Below are positions 24,900-33,650 of a stretch of 64,000 nt of DNA, in pieces. Every line of letters starts with the position of its first letter. Position 1 is the first letter of the stretch. A program made the translations under genes and the position numbers. The notes beneath the pieces were generated by a model. It did not search any database and was not told where the DNA came from. It saw nothing but the letters and a program-made list of their open reading frames with translations. The DNA is from Telluribacter humicola. GTDB lineage: Bacteria; Bacteroidota; Bacteroidia; Cytophagales; Spirosomataceae. The stretch spans positions 926,433 to 990,432 of the forward strand of contig NZ_JAFIQT010000002.1 in NCBI RefSeq assembly GCF_017355935.1, given 5' to 3'.

Positions 24900-25931
24900 C
24901 TAAAATATATACCTGATCTCGCACCAGGGGATTACTTCCTGCTGGAGTGCCCGAAATTCTTCTATCCACAGAGCCTTCAACTGATGTTTGTACCGGACAT
25001 TGACTCCACCAAACTGACTTACCTTCGTCTCCTGTACCTGCGGCGCCCAGATCAGTTGCTCAGCCTTGGGGTTTATAGAAAGATTCGTCTCGTGCTGGGC
25101 CTGGTTATGTGTCACAAATATCACTTCGCAACTCATCTGCTCCTTGACCTTCGGGTGTACCGTCTCGTTCAACTGCTCAAACAGCTCACGGTAATCCTGT
25201 AGCCAGCCCTGATACACGATAACGGGAGAGAAGTTGACGTGTACCTCGTACCCCGCCTCGTAAAAGTCATTGATCGCCGCCAGCCGTTTCTCCATGCTAT
25301 CGGTCCGTACGTCTACTAGTTTGCTCACCTTATGCGGGAGCAGGCTAAACCGGATGCGGGTCTTACGCTGCGGATCGTAAGTAAGTAGCTCCGGATTCAC
25401 AAACTTTGTGGCGAAGGTGGCGAACGCCTTTGGGTGCTGCCGGTAAAAGCGTATGGCCGTCTCGACCGAGTCACCCAGCGTAGCGTCTACCGATATATCC
25501 GAGTTACAGCCAATGTCGTAGGTGTAGTACTGGTTGTGCGTTTGAGTAGGTACCTTAGACCAGGGCTGTTGCTGTACGTGACGATCCACCGCCGCCAGGA
25601 TCTCCTCGGTATTAGTAAATAGCGTAATTGGGTTGACGTTTTTGTTACGGTCTACGTAGCAGTAGGCACAGGCACCCAGGCAGCCGTTGGCGAGGCTGGG
25701 CGCGATGAAGTCAGAGCTGCGTCCGCTCTCGCGGATGGTCATCGTTTTCAGTCGACCCAGTACCAGTACATTGGATTTGATCTGATAATGATTCCCCTCT
25801 AGCTGAGGTAGGCGGTTGTGCTGTTTGATCTCCTGCTGTATAACATCCTCATGGTTGAGGAGTATATCATTGCCGCGCTCGTTAAGGGCGTCAGGGGTGT
25901 ATAAGATGGTCGATGGATTGAAGGTGTGCAT
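24900..25931 (-). CDS. Radical SAM protein of the spore photoproduct lyase (SPL) family
   Basis: A 343-residue cytoplasmic Fe-S enzyme. The radical SAM cluster motif C-x3-C-x2-C is at Cys84, Cys88 and Cys91 (ANGCLGACAYCYVDR), the form used by spore photoproduct lyases rather than the usual CxxxCxxC spacing context of other groups. The N-terminal SDFIAPSL and the later DIGCNSDISVDA and RFSLLPHKVSKLVDVRTDSMEKRLAAI are also SPL-like. True SPL repairs UV-made thymine dimers in endospores. This organism shows no sign of sporulation, so a related DNA repair reaction is possible but unproven. Single gene. Confidence 0.9.
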   Translation of the reverse strand: MHTFNPSTILYTPDALNERGNDILLNHEDVIQQEIKQHNRLPQLEGNHYQIKSNVLVLGRLKTMTIRESGRSSDFIAPSLANGCLGACAYCYVDRNKNVNPITLFTNTEEILAAVDRHVQQQPWSKVPTQTHNQYYTYDIGCNSDISVDATLGDSVETAIRFYRQHPKAFATFATKFVNPELLTYDPQRKTRIRFSLLPHKVSKLVDVRTDSMEKRLAAINDFYEAGYEVHVNFSPVIVYQGWLQDYRELFEQLNETVHPKVKEQMSCEVIFVTHNQAQHETNLSINPKAEQLIWAPQVQETKVSQFGGVNVRYKHQLKALWIEEFRALQQEVIPWCEIRYIF

Positions 25932-26038
25932 ATACTATTAACACCTCCTGAGAGTGTATAGTTCTTTGTTTTGTTACGGGTAAATAATTGATAGCTAGTA
26001 TGTTATATATAAATTTCAATAGTCTGGACTTGCTGTTC

Positions 26039-26782
26039 TCACTCCTCTATTTTGTTTACAAATGCCACCATCCGTTCATAATGAGAGCCCTTCCAGTAGA
26101 CCCTCTGGCAGGTCTGGCACTGAAAGAATTCCTCAAAATGGAGCCTTGTTTTAGGTGGTAGCTTTTTTAACACTGTTTCTTTGGGTACTTCCCGAAGTAA
26201 TCCATTACAAGCCAGGCACCGGCAGAAGGGCTTAAAGTAGGGTTTTAGGTCAAAGTACCGGATCACTTCCAGGAGTTGTTCATCTGCCTGTTGTGATCGT
26301 AACCAGTACCCCCACCTGACCGACCGGTGCTTGAGCAGCCCTATATCACGGGTCAGTATGATGCGCTCCTGCTCCTGAGCGATCTGGGCAATAGCGGCGT
26401 CGGTGTAGTCATTCTCGTAGAGGGTATCAAGCCCGAGCATCCGTAGTAGCTTGACCAGTCGACCCAGGTGTACATCCAGTACGAAAGCAGGCGGAGTAGG
26501 GATGGCCGTACGTAGTGAGTACCCTGATGGCCAGGTAGTGGTGTGGTGTAATGGATACACCTCTATTTCGGCATCCGGCTGTAAAGGATCGAGTAGTTGT
26601 GCGGGAGTACCATTGACCAGTATAACATCCACCTCTGGATGAGGTACCCCGATGGCTTCTATGGCATCTTTTATCGCGGGCTTTTCGTGGTAGGTATAGG
26701 CTATCCAGCCGTTTTTCTTTGACGCACTGAGGAAGTCATTCAGGCTACCAAAAAACTGGAATTGCGCTTTCTTATCATCCAT
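26039..26782 (-). CDS. Mut7-C RNase-domain protein with N-terminal ubiquitin-like domain
   Basis: A 247-residue cytoplasmic protein. Residues about 1-80 are a ubiquitin/ThiS-like fold (VILVNGTPAQLLDPLQPDAEIEVYPL); about 98-240 are the Mut7-C domain, a PIN-type RNase, with Asp103 in FVLDVHLGRLVKLLRMLG, ILTRDIGLL and a zinc ribbon made of Cys189, Cys192, Cys222 and Cys225 (CLAC and CQTC). The family is predicted to cleave RNA, and its zinc ribbon and acidic residues are all kept. The start fits the family and lies 150 bp from the divergent M13 gene. Confidence 0.9.
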   Translation of the reverse strand: MDDKKAQFQFFGSLNDFLSASKKNGWIAYTYHEKPAIKDAIEAIGVPHPEVDVILVNGTPAQLLDPLQPDAEIEVYPLHHTTTWPSGYSLRTAIPTPPAFVLDVHLGRLVKLLRMLGLDTLYENDYTDAAIAQIAQEQERIILTRDIGLLKHRSVRWGYWLRSQQADEQLLEVIRYFDLKPYFKPFCRCLACNGLLREVPKETVLKKLPPKTRLHFEEFFQCQTCQRVYWKGSHYERMVAFVNKIEE

Positions 26783-26931
26783 GCCTATTGCTATCAGATG
26801 CTCCTGTACCAGGTAGTTCCTGGTCTAATAATAAGTGAAACAACAATTTGACTAAATCTTCTTAACTTCGGAACTTGAAATAATTTAATTCGGGTTATTT
26901 CTACTGAATCAAAACATTTAGTTAACGATTT

Positions 26932-29010
26932 ATGCCTACACAAAATCAAACAAAGAGCAGGTCTGAGTGGAATTCTCCGTTCCGACTTATGCTATTGGGT
27001 GCGGCTACTGTAGTCTCCCTTGAGGCGGCAGCCCAGCAGGAAGCTAATCCCAAGACCCCCTTCATCGACAAAGCCAATATGGACCTTACCGTTAAGCCGG
27101 GTGATGACTTCTACCAGTACGCCAATGGCGTCTGGCTCAAAAACAATCCTATTCCTGCTAAGGAGACCCGCTGGGGAAGCTTTAACGTACTGCGCGACTT
27201 TAACATCAACGCCGTTAAAACGATCCTGAATGAATCAGCCGAAAACAAGAACGCGGCACCTGGTTCTTTAGAAAAGCGCGTAGGTGATTTTTATGCTTCG
27301 GGTATGGACAGTGCTACCATCGAGAAGCTGGGTTATACACCAATTAAAGCAGATCTGAAAAGAGCAGGTTCTGTCAAAGATCTGAAAGCGGTACTCAACG
27401 AAGTAGCCTTACTTAAGACATCGGGTACTGCCTCTCCTATGTTCGGTTTTTATGTGGGACAGGATCGTAAGAATGTCGAGAACATGATCCCCCAGCTAAG
27501 TCAGGGCGGAACCACGCTTCCCGACCGCGATTACTACCTGAAAGACGACGCGCGCAGCAAAAAGATCCAGGAAGCATATAAAACGTACATTACAAAGCTC
27601 TTTACTCTGACAGGGGTACCTCAAGCTACCGCTGAGAAGAATGCCGAGACGATCTTCAGCCTGGAGAAAAAACTGGCTGAAGCTCAGATGAGCCGGGTAG
27701 AGATGCGTGATCCTTATAAGACGTACAACAAATTTGCCGTTGCCGAACTTAGCAAGACGACTCCAAACATCGACTGGAAGCCGTTGATGGCTAAGATGAA
27801 GGTGACAGGTCAGGATACTATCCTGGTCAGTAACCCTAAGTTCTTCACCGAACTCAACAGCCTGCTTACCAGCACCCCTATTGCTGACTGGCAGACCTAC
27901 CTGCAGTGGAACGTCCTCAAATCAGCCGCTCCTTACCTGAGCTCTGCTTTTGTGGATGCTAACTTTGCCTTTACGCAAACCCTATCCGGACAGAAGGTAC
28001 AGACTCCCCGCTGGCAGCGCATGTCCTCACTCACTGACAACGCTATCGGTGAGCTATTGGGACAACTGTACGTGAAGAAGTACTTCAAGCCTGAGGCCAA
28101 GGCTCGTATGAACGAGATGATCAGCAACCTGGTAAAGGCGTACGAGATACGTATTAAGGGCCTGGAATGGATGAGCGACGAGACCAAGGAAAAAGCACTG
28201 GCTAAACTACATGCCTTCAAGCCTAAGGTGGGTTATCCTGATAAGTGGAAAGACTACAAAGGTTTGGCCATTAACCGTAACACCTTTTTTGAGAATGTAC
28301 GTAACTCGGGCAAGTGGTCGTACGACGATATGGTAAGCCAGCTAGGCAAGCCTGTGGATCGTACGAAGTGGGGCATGACACCTCCAACCGTGAATGCTTA
28401 CTACAGCCCGGTAATGAACGAGATCGTGTTCCCCGCCGGTATCCTGCAGTTCCCTTTCTTTGACCCTAACGCCGACGACGCTGTAAACTACGGTGGTATC
28501 GGAGCGGTGATCGGTCACGAGATATCACACGGATTTGACGACTCAGGTAGTCAGTACGACAAGGATGGTACCCTCCGCAACTGGTGGACTCCTGAGGACT
28601 TGACCCGCTTCAAAGAAAGAGCCAACTCACTGGCCAGGCAGTTTGATGCCTATACCGTACTGGATACTATTCATGTAAATGGTAAACTGACACTCGGTGA
28701 AAACATCGGTGACCTGGGTGGTCTGAACGCTGCCTACGAAGCCTTCAAGATGACTAAGCAGGGACAGTCCAACGAACTAATCGATGGCTTTACGCCTGAC
28801 CAGCGTTTCTTCCTGGCCTGGGCACAGGTATGGCGTATGAATATCCGCCCTGAAACTGCGGCTCAGCTCATCATCACCGATCCTCACTCACCTGGTGAGT
28901 ACCGTACCATCGGTGCTCCTGTGAATATGGATGCTTGGTACAAGGCCTTTGATGTAAAGCCTGGAGATAAACTATATATCAAGCCGGAAGATCGTATCCG
29001 TATCTGGTAA
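26932..29010 (+). CDS. pepO: M13 family metallopeptidase (neprilysin/PepO-like)
   Basis: A 692-residue zinc endopeptidase acting on short peptides. After a signal-like N-terminus (LMLLGAATVVSLEAAAQ) come VKPGDDFYQYANGVWLKNNPIPA and the large M13 N domain; the catalytic domain has VNAYYSPVMNEIVFPAGILQ, GHEISHGFDDSG with His529, Glu530 and His533, ENIGDLGGL with the third zinc ligand Glu, and the C-terminal motif FDVKPGDKLYIKPEDRIRIW. It is complete. The export signal suggests it works in the periplasm or outside. The upstream Met is chosen because the frame opens there; Met20 is a possible alternative start. Confidence 0.93.
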   Translation: MPTQNQTKSRSEWNSPFRLMLLGAATVVSLEAAAQQEANPKTPFIDKANMDLTVKPGDDFYQYANGVWLKNNPIPAKETRWGSFNVLRDFNINAVKTILNESAENKNAAPGSLEKRVGDFYASGMDSATIEKLGYTPIKADLKRAGSVKDLKAVLNEVALLKTSGTASPMFGFYVGQDRKNVENMIPQLSQGGTTLPDRDYYLKDDARSKKIQEAYKTYITKLFTLTGVPQATAEKNAETIFSLEKKLAEAQMSRVEMRDPYKTYNKFAVAELSKTTPNIDWKPLMAKMKVTGQDTILVSNPKFFTELNSLLTSTPIADWQTYLQWNVLKSAAPYLSSAFVDANFAFTQTLSGQKVQTPRWQRMSSLTDNAIGELLGQLYVKKYFKPEAKARMNEMISNLVKAYEIRIKGLEWMSDETKEKALAKLHAFKPKVGYPDKWKDYKGLAINRNTFFENVRNSGKWSYDDMVSQLGKPVDRTKWGMTPPTVNAYYSPVMNEIVFPAGILQFPFFDPNADDAVNYGGIGAVIGHEISHGFDDSGSQYDKDGTLRNWWTPEDLTRFKERANSLARQFDAYTVLDTIHVNGKLTLGENIGDLGGLNAAYEAFKMTKQGQSNELIDGFTPDQRFFLAWAQVWRMNIRPETAAQLIITDPHSPGEYRTIGAPVNMDAWYKAFDVKPGDKLYIKPEDRIRIW

Positions 29011-29029
29011 TAGACAATACCATATATTG

Positions 29030-29061
29030 ACGCAGGGCGCCTATGTACAGGCGCCCTGCGT
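29030..29061. terminator. Hairpin between convergent M13 and YjjX genes
   Basis: A 13-bp perfect inverted repeat (29030-29042 with 29049-29061), GC-rich, with a 6-nt loop. No T run follows on either strand, but its place between two convergent gene ends fits a shared terminator. Confidence 0.65.
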
Positions 29062-29098
29062 GCTTAAGGTGATCTAGATCTGATAAATGGAGGCTAGA

Positions 29099-29656
29099 CT
29101 AGTGTACCTGTGCTACGGAGTAGAGCTCCTGGTTCTTAAATGAAACCAGTGATAGCAGCACAGCCTGCTCATAAAGCTGCTTGCGGTCTACCACATTATC
29201 CGTCAGCAGACCAATGGCTCCTCCTTTATGCTTGGAGTTGGTATGCCCAAATACTTGGTCATCGGCTTCGCCCAGTTCAACGCCCTGCTTCACCAGAGCC
29301 GCCACGGCCGGAGGCAGAAAAAATAGACCGGATCGGGCTTTACCGACCATTGTCTGTGAGCGTACTACGATCCAGGCAAAAGCTGCCAGTTCGTCACCCC
29401 TGGTTTCTACGCCTCCCTCAATACCAATCCAGTAGTCGGCGTCAGGGTAGGCTTGATAAGCATTCAGTACCCGATTTTGAGCTCCTAGTAAAGTTTCTTC
29501 GTCACTCATAGGCTGATCAGCTACACCGGAGGGAACCGATACAGGTACTGCCTCCAACTCTACATCCGGAAACATTCTCTGGAAACCTGACAGTGCCGCA
29601 TCCACCTTTACCGGATTTTGGGAGGCAACTACAACCGTACGTATTTCTTTATTCAT
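29099..29656 (-). CDS. yjjX: Inosine/xanthosine triphosphatase (YjjX family)
   Basis: A 185-residue cytoplasmic house-cleaning enzyme that hydrolyses ITP and XTP to the diphosphates. It shows the family start VVVASQNPVKVDAALSGFQRMFP, then SGVADQPMSDEETLLGAQNR, WIGIEGGVE, and KHKGGAIGLLTDNVVDRKQLYEQAVLLSL near the end, and has the usual length. Confidence 0.94.
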   Translation of the reverse strand: MNKEIRTVVVASQNPVKVDAALSGFQRMFPDVELEAVPVSVPSGVADQPMSDEETLLGAQNRVLNAYQAYPDADYWIGIEGGVETRGDELAAFAWIVVRSQTMVGKARSGLFFLPPAVAALVKQGVELGEADDQVFGHTNSKHKGGAIGLLTDNVVDRKQLYEQAVLLSLVSFKNQELYSVAQVH

Positions 29657-29817
29657 CTTACGATAGAGTCAATTTCACTACTAGAATAGTAAAGCGCAAA
29701 TGTAAAAAAGAATTCTGCTACTAGTAGTAGTGACCTAATACCCATAGTTTTGGGCGGCAGCTGCCTTTATAGGTGTAGTGATCATAATTTGTCGAATCTA
29801 AATCATCCATAATACCC

Positions 29818-30603
29818 ATGAGAAAGTACCTGCAGTTACTGATTAGTTGTGTTTTGATAAGTCAATATGTAGGAGGAGTGGCGCTGGCCCAAAAGCCCCG
29901 TAACCTGGACCTGTACCTCCTGGTCGGGCAGTCCAATATGGCGGGTAGGGGAGCCGTAGAAACGGAGGACCGGACGCCGCATGCCCGCGTGTGGATGCTG
30001 AACAAAAAGGAAGAATGGGTACCGGCTACCGAACCGATGCACTTTGATAAGCCTAATGTAGTGGGAGTGGGGCCGGGCTTTGCTTTTGGGAAGAGGATAG
30101 CCGAAGCCTATCCCAACCGTAACATTGGGCTGATACCTTGTGCGGTGGGTGGATCATCCATTGATGCTTGGGTAAAAGGAGGCTTTCACGATCAGACCAG
30201 TTCGTACCCCTACGATGAAGTTCTGGTCCGGGCAAAGGCTGCTCTGAAAAACGGACGCCTGAAAGGCATCATCTGGCACCAGGGAGAGGCAGACAGTAGT
30301 CCCGAAAAAGCCGAAGCCTACGCGGCCAAGCTGGTTGATCTGATCAAGCGACTTCGGCAGGAGCTTAATGCCCCCAATGTACCGGTAGTAGTAGGTACAC
30401 TGGCCGATTTTTTTGTACAGAAATCACCCTCCGCGGCCGTTGTCAATCAGGCCCTGGAAGCACTACCACAGAAGGTAAGTAACACCGCCAGTATTAGCTC
30501 CGCCGGACTGACACATAAGGGCGACGATACCCATTTTGATTCGCCATCGGCCCGAGAGTTAGGTCGTCGCTATGCAGAAGCCATGTTGAAGTTGATGAAG
30601 TAA
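29818..30603 (+). CDS. SASA-domain (sialate O-acetylesterase-like) carbohydrate esterase
   Basis: A 261-residue exported esterase. A signal peptide (ends VALAQ, about residue 25) is followed by the SASA/DUF303 fold: LVGQSNMAGRG with nucleophile Ser39, CAVGGSSIDAW (oxyanion Gly), and WHQGEADS with His154; THFDSPSARELGRRYAEAM near the end carries the catalytic Asp/His region. The family removes acetyl groups from sialic acid or from xylan and other plant polysaccharides; which one is not decided by the sequence. Confidence 0.92.
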   Translation: MRKYLQLLISCVLISQYVGGVALAQKPRNLDLYLLVGQSNMAGRGAVETEDRTPHARVWMLNKKEEWVPATEPMHFDKPNVVGVGPGFAFGKRIAEAYPNRNIGLIPCAVGGSSIDAWVKGGFHDQTSSYPYDEVLVRAKAALKNGRLKGIIWHQGEADSSPEKAEAYAAKLVDLIKRLRQELNAPNVPVVVGTLADFFVQKSPSAAVVNQALEALPQKVSNTASISSAGLTHKGDDTHFDSPSARELGRRYAEAMLKLMK

Positions 30604-31286
30604 GTAGTTAGAACAAGTAGAGAAGTATATGCTATTACTTAAATATAAGTATCTTTATAACGATTTTATTGCGTTATGTGATGCTGATTAAATATTGCAT
30701 AATTCAACTAGTTGAACCTTCGGAGGGGTAGAGGGAAAAATTTTTAGGGGATGTGAATTGGAATGGTACTTAGAGGATGGGATGACTAAATAAAATTTTG
30801 TAGCTATTACAACCATACGAGGAGTTGTTGGGTCAGTAGTTTATAGGCATTTATCCGCTGCATTTTCTAAGTATATAGGGGCCAAAAGCAACAGGAGGGA
30901 GGTTGTTCTGACCCAACGGGTAGTAAAAAAGAGCCAATAATTGGTTCAGTAGCGGGTATGACTTAGTTGATAAAATTCATAATTTGTTAACCTTGAATTA
31001 ACAAACTTTAACTTAAAATATTCATATAGCCGATTTGTTCCGATGCCTGCACAAGATAGGAGGAGCAAATCAGTTACAACTTCTATTGGTCAGACAATCA
31101 GTGGTTAACTCTATTCTGCCCCTAAAGCATAGAGATAAAGGGGTTAATGTGCACCTTTCTAAAGAACAATTTTATAAAGGATTTTGCGGAAATTAGTAAA
31201 TAGAAATTTAATAGGAAACATAAGAGGAGGTATTGCAAGTATTGACTGTCTTTCATATACTTACATAAAAATAACCCTCCCTTACT
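30604..31286. other. A+T-rich intergenic region with an inverted repeat
   Basis: About 680 bp without a convincing gene. It holds a 10-bp perfect inverted repeat (GTTGGGTCAG at 30827-30836 and CTGACCCAAC at 30908-30917, 71 nt apart, plus two wobble pairs), then a short A run. A related TTGGTTCAGTAG lies at 30940-30951. Otherwise nothing is recognised. Confidence 0.4.
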
Positions 31287-31463
31287 ATGACTATTTTCTA
31301 CAAGATGTTTACAAATGGAAGACGTCTTCCAATGCTTCAGTGCTTCTTATTAGCTTTGGTTGTTTTTCTGGGATTGCAGATCCTACGCATGTTTGGCGGG
31401 ATGCAGGATAACGGACGCCAAAAACTCCTCTCGGAGATGCATGCTACTTACGCTAAAAATTAA
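31287..31463 (+). CDS. Possible small single-pass membrane protein (58 aa)
   Basis: An ATG-initiated frame of 58 residues with one hydrophobic helix (CFLLALVVFLGLQILRMFGG, about 19-38) flanked by basic N-terminal (NGRRLP) and mixed C-terminal residues (QKLLSEMHATYAKN). The composition looks like a real small membrane protein and not like chance. No family is recognised, and no clear Shine-Dalgarno is seen, which is usual in this phylum. Confidence 0.45.
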   Translation: MTIFYKMFTNGRRLPMLQCFLLALVVFLGLQILRMFGGMQDNGRQKLLSEMHATYAKN

Positions 31464-31582
31464 TTGATCTTTATAGCTGGTTCTGATCTTTTGCATGGCC
31501 ACCTTACGGCACATGCCTGATCCTTAGTGACCATTTTATATGAGCCTGGCGATGTATGGCTTGGGAACTATTATATACTTAC

Positions 31583-32368
31583 TTATATGGGGCTGAAATC
31601 AATCTTTTCCCCATTCTGAGTGTATGCCTGCACTAGTCCTACTCCTTCTTTGAGGTAGATACCTTTGATGTAGCTGATAGGGTGTTGTGCATTAAGCTCC
31701 TGCTCTTCCTCTGAAAGAAATTTTTCAGAAGTGAGGTATACATGGTATAAGGTATCGTGGACCTTGCCATTCAGCGTGACGTTCCGTACTACTTCCTGCT
31801 TTACATCCTGTGGCTTGTTGATAAGGCGCTCCGGATGCAAAGAAAAAGCAAAGGTACGTTGGGCTTTGTAAGCGTCGTAATGCAGCATGCCCCGCGTTAT
31901 CGTTTTTGGAAACTCCGTGATGTAGGCGATGGTGTAGTGGACTACATCATCCAGGTCTCCATTTTTATAATCTTTCAGGTACCGTTCCGGGTTGTAATTC
32001 TTCGTCTGAAGGATACTGATTGTAAATGGCAGCGCACTAGCGCCCGAATAAGCACCTATCATCCGGTTTTCGGCCCGGTAGTACTCCACACAAGAACTGA
32101 CAGCTCCTTTTCCGTGTAGTTTGATCTTGCCAGTTCCGCCTATGGGTACTGTTTCCAAATAAGTATCCTGATTGACGGTGTAGCCCATACTCCCTACTTT
32201 CCCTTTCCACTGCACCCAGGTATTCTCACCGCTGGTAGCAGGTACAAAGGCATCAAGCTGACTATTGAGTTTGATTTCCCCCAGGTACACATCTTCACAG
32301 GTACAGGACGAAAAGCATAAAACGAGTGACAACAGAATAGAGGGCAACAGTAAACTACGACGGGTCAT
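31583..32368 (-). CDS. Lipoprotein of unknown function
   Basis: A 261-residue exported protein with signal peptide MTRRSLLLPSILLSLVLCFSSC and a lipobox (CFSSC), so Cys22 or Cys24 (SCTC) would be lipidated. The body is a beta-rich domain with no family I recognise. It is a lone gene, divergent from the bestrophin gene. Confidence 0.8.
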   Translation of the reverse strand: MTRRSLLLPSILLSLVLCFSSCTCEDVYLGEIKLNSQLDAFVPATSGENTWVQWKGKVGSMGYTVNQDTYLETVPIGGTGKIKLHGKGAVSSCVEYYRAENRMIGAYSGASALPFTISILQTKNYNPERYLKDYKNGDLDDVVHYTIAYITEFPKTITRGMLHYDAYKAQRTFAFSLHPERLINKPQDVKQEVVRNVTLNGKVHDTLYHVYLTSEKFLSEEEQELNAQHPISYIKGIYLKEGVGLVQAYTQNGEKIDFSPI

Positions 32369-32595
32369 TTTGCTTCTAAGAGGATAACACTATTTTGAAT
32401 CTGATACTGCAATAATAGCTCCAAAGCTATTTAGGGCCTTTTACATGTGCCAGGTAATAGTGGCAAAAGGATTCATTCGTGGTATAGACGGATGAAAAGA
32501 CTAGATAAAATCAGGAACATGTAACTTGTGTGGAAGCTGACTTGAACAATACCTGGAAGAGCTGGTTTAGAAGCAGTATTGTTCACTAATTGAGT

Positions 32596-33555
32596 ATGAT
32601 TGTAAGTAGAAATCTGAAATGGAGCGTGATACTCCATTATACCTGGAAAAGCCTGACCTATTATATAATCCTTGCTGTACTGGTTTATTTACTCCACGAT
32701 TATTTCGAAGTATGGCGATTACATCTTTCATTTACAGCCATCACGGCACTAAGTACAGCACTGGCTATCTTCCTTGGATTCAAAACCAGCAATGCCTACG
32801 ACAGGTGGTGGGAAGCGCGACAAATATGGGGGCTTCTGGTCAACTACAGCCGGGCCTGGGCACGTGAAGTGATCATTATGATCATTCCCGAGAATCTTCA
32901 GCAGGCTCACGAAGCCAGAGAGCTACAGTACCGCATGGTCAAACGTCATATAGCCTTTGTACACGCTTTGCGGGTATTCCTCCGTAAGAAACATACTTAT
33001 AATAAGCAGTGGCAGGAGGAGATTTACGAAGAGCCTAATGAATACTCAGATACCATAGCTTTTCTTACACCGGAGGAATATGAGATATTCTCGCATAAGA
33101 ATAATCCCCCTAACTACCTGCTCGAACAACAAGGCAAAGACATGAGAATGGCGTATGAGCAGGGCTGGTTGTCAGACTTTCGGTTTGTCAGGCTGGAGCA
33201 GACGCTCATAGAGTTTAACAACATACAGGGGCGCTGCGAGCGGATCAAGAACACTCCGTTTCTTCGGCAGTATAGCTTTTTCTCCCGGGTTTTTGTATTT
33301 ATACATGCCTCACTTTTACCTTTTGTATTTGTAGAGGAGCTTCGCTGGGCCAGTATACCCCTGTCGGTTATTATCTCATTCGTCTTTCTGTGCCTGGACC
33401 TTATCGGAGAGCGCTCTGAAGATCCTTTCGAAAACCGAATTGAAGATGTGCCATTAACTGCCCTAAGCCTGACCATAGAGACTAACCTGAAAGAGCAATG
33501 GGGAGAGGCAAACTTTCCAATAAAAAGAAAGGCCCCAGACGGTATTGTACTTTAA
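32596..33555 (+). CDS. Bestrophin-family (YneE-like) membrane channel
   Basis: A 319-residue inner-membrane protein of the bestrophin/UPF0187 family, pentameric ion channels. Seen: MIVSRNLKWSVILHYTWKSLTYY, then helices with ITALSTALAIFLGFKTSNAYDRWWEARQIWG, the family signature in the pore region, further helices (about 240-280) and the C-terminal EDPFENRIEDVPLTALSLTIE. A TTG six bases upstream is also in frame, but I take the ATG at 32596-32598. Ion selectivity is not predictable here. Confidence 0.92.
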   Translation: MIVSRNLKWSVILHYTWKSLTYYIILAVLVYLLHDYFEVWRLHLSFTAITALSTALAIFLGFKTSNAYDRWWEARQIWGLLVNYSRAWAREVIIMIIPENLQQAHEARELQYRMVKRHIAFVHALRVFLRKKHTYNKQWQEEIYEEPNEYSDTIAFLTPEEYEIFSHKNNPPNYLLEQQGKDMRMAYEQGWLSDFRFVRLEQTLIEFNNIQGRCERIKNTPFLRQYSFFSRVFVFIHASLLPFVFVEELRWASIPLSVIISFVFLCLDLIGERSEDPFENRIEDVPLTALSLTIETNLKEQWGEANFPIKRKAPDGIVL

Positions 33556-33650
33556 GGAAAGCCACTCTGATCCGTTCACCGGCTGGAGTAGTTAGCTGGT
33601 TCGATGTACTTTATCATGTGATGGTATATTGACAGGTAACTAAATAAACT

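Noticed and set aside
31184..31411. 75-residue plus-strand frame in the intergenic region at 31 kb
   Set aside because: Its start is not an ATG (it opens at a TTG) and its composition is poor; the 58-residue frame at 31287-31463 in another phase is preferred.
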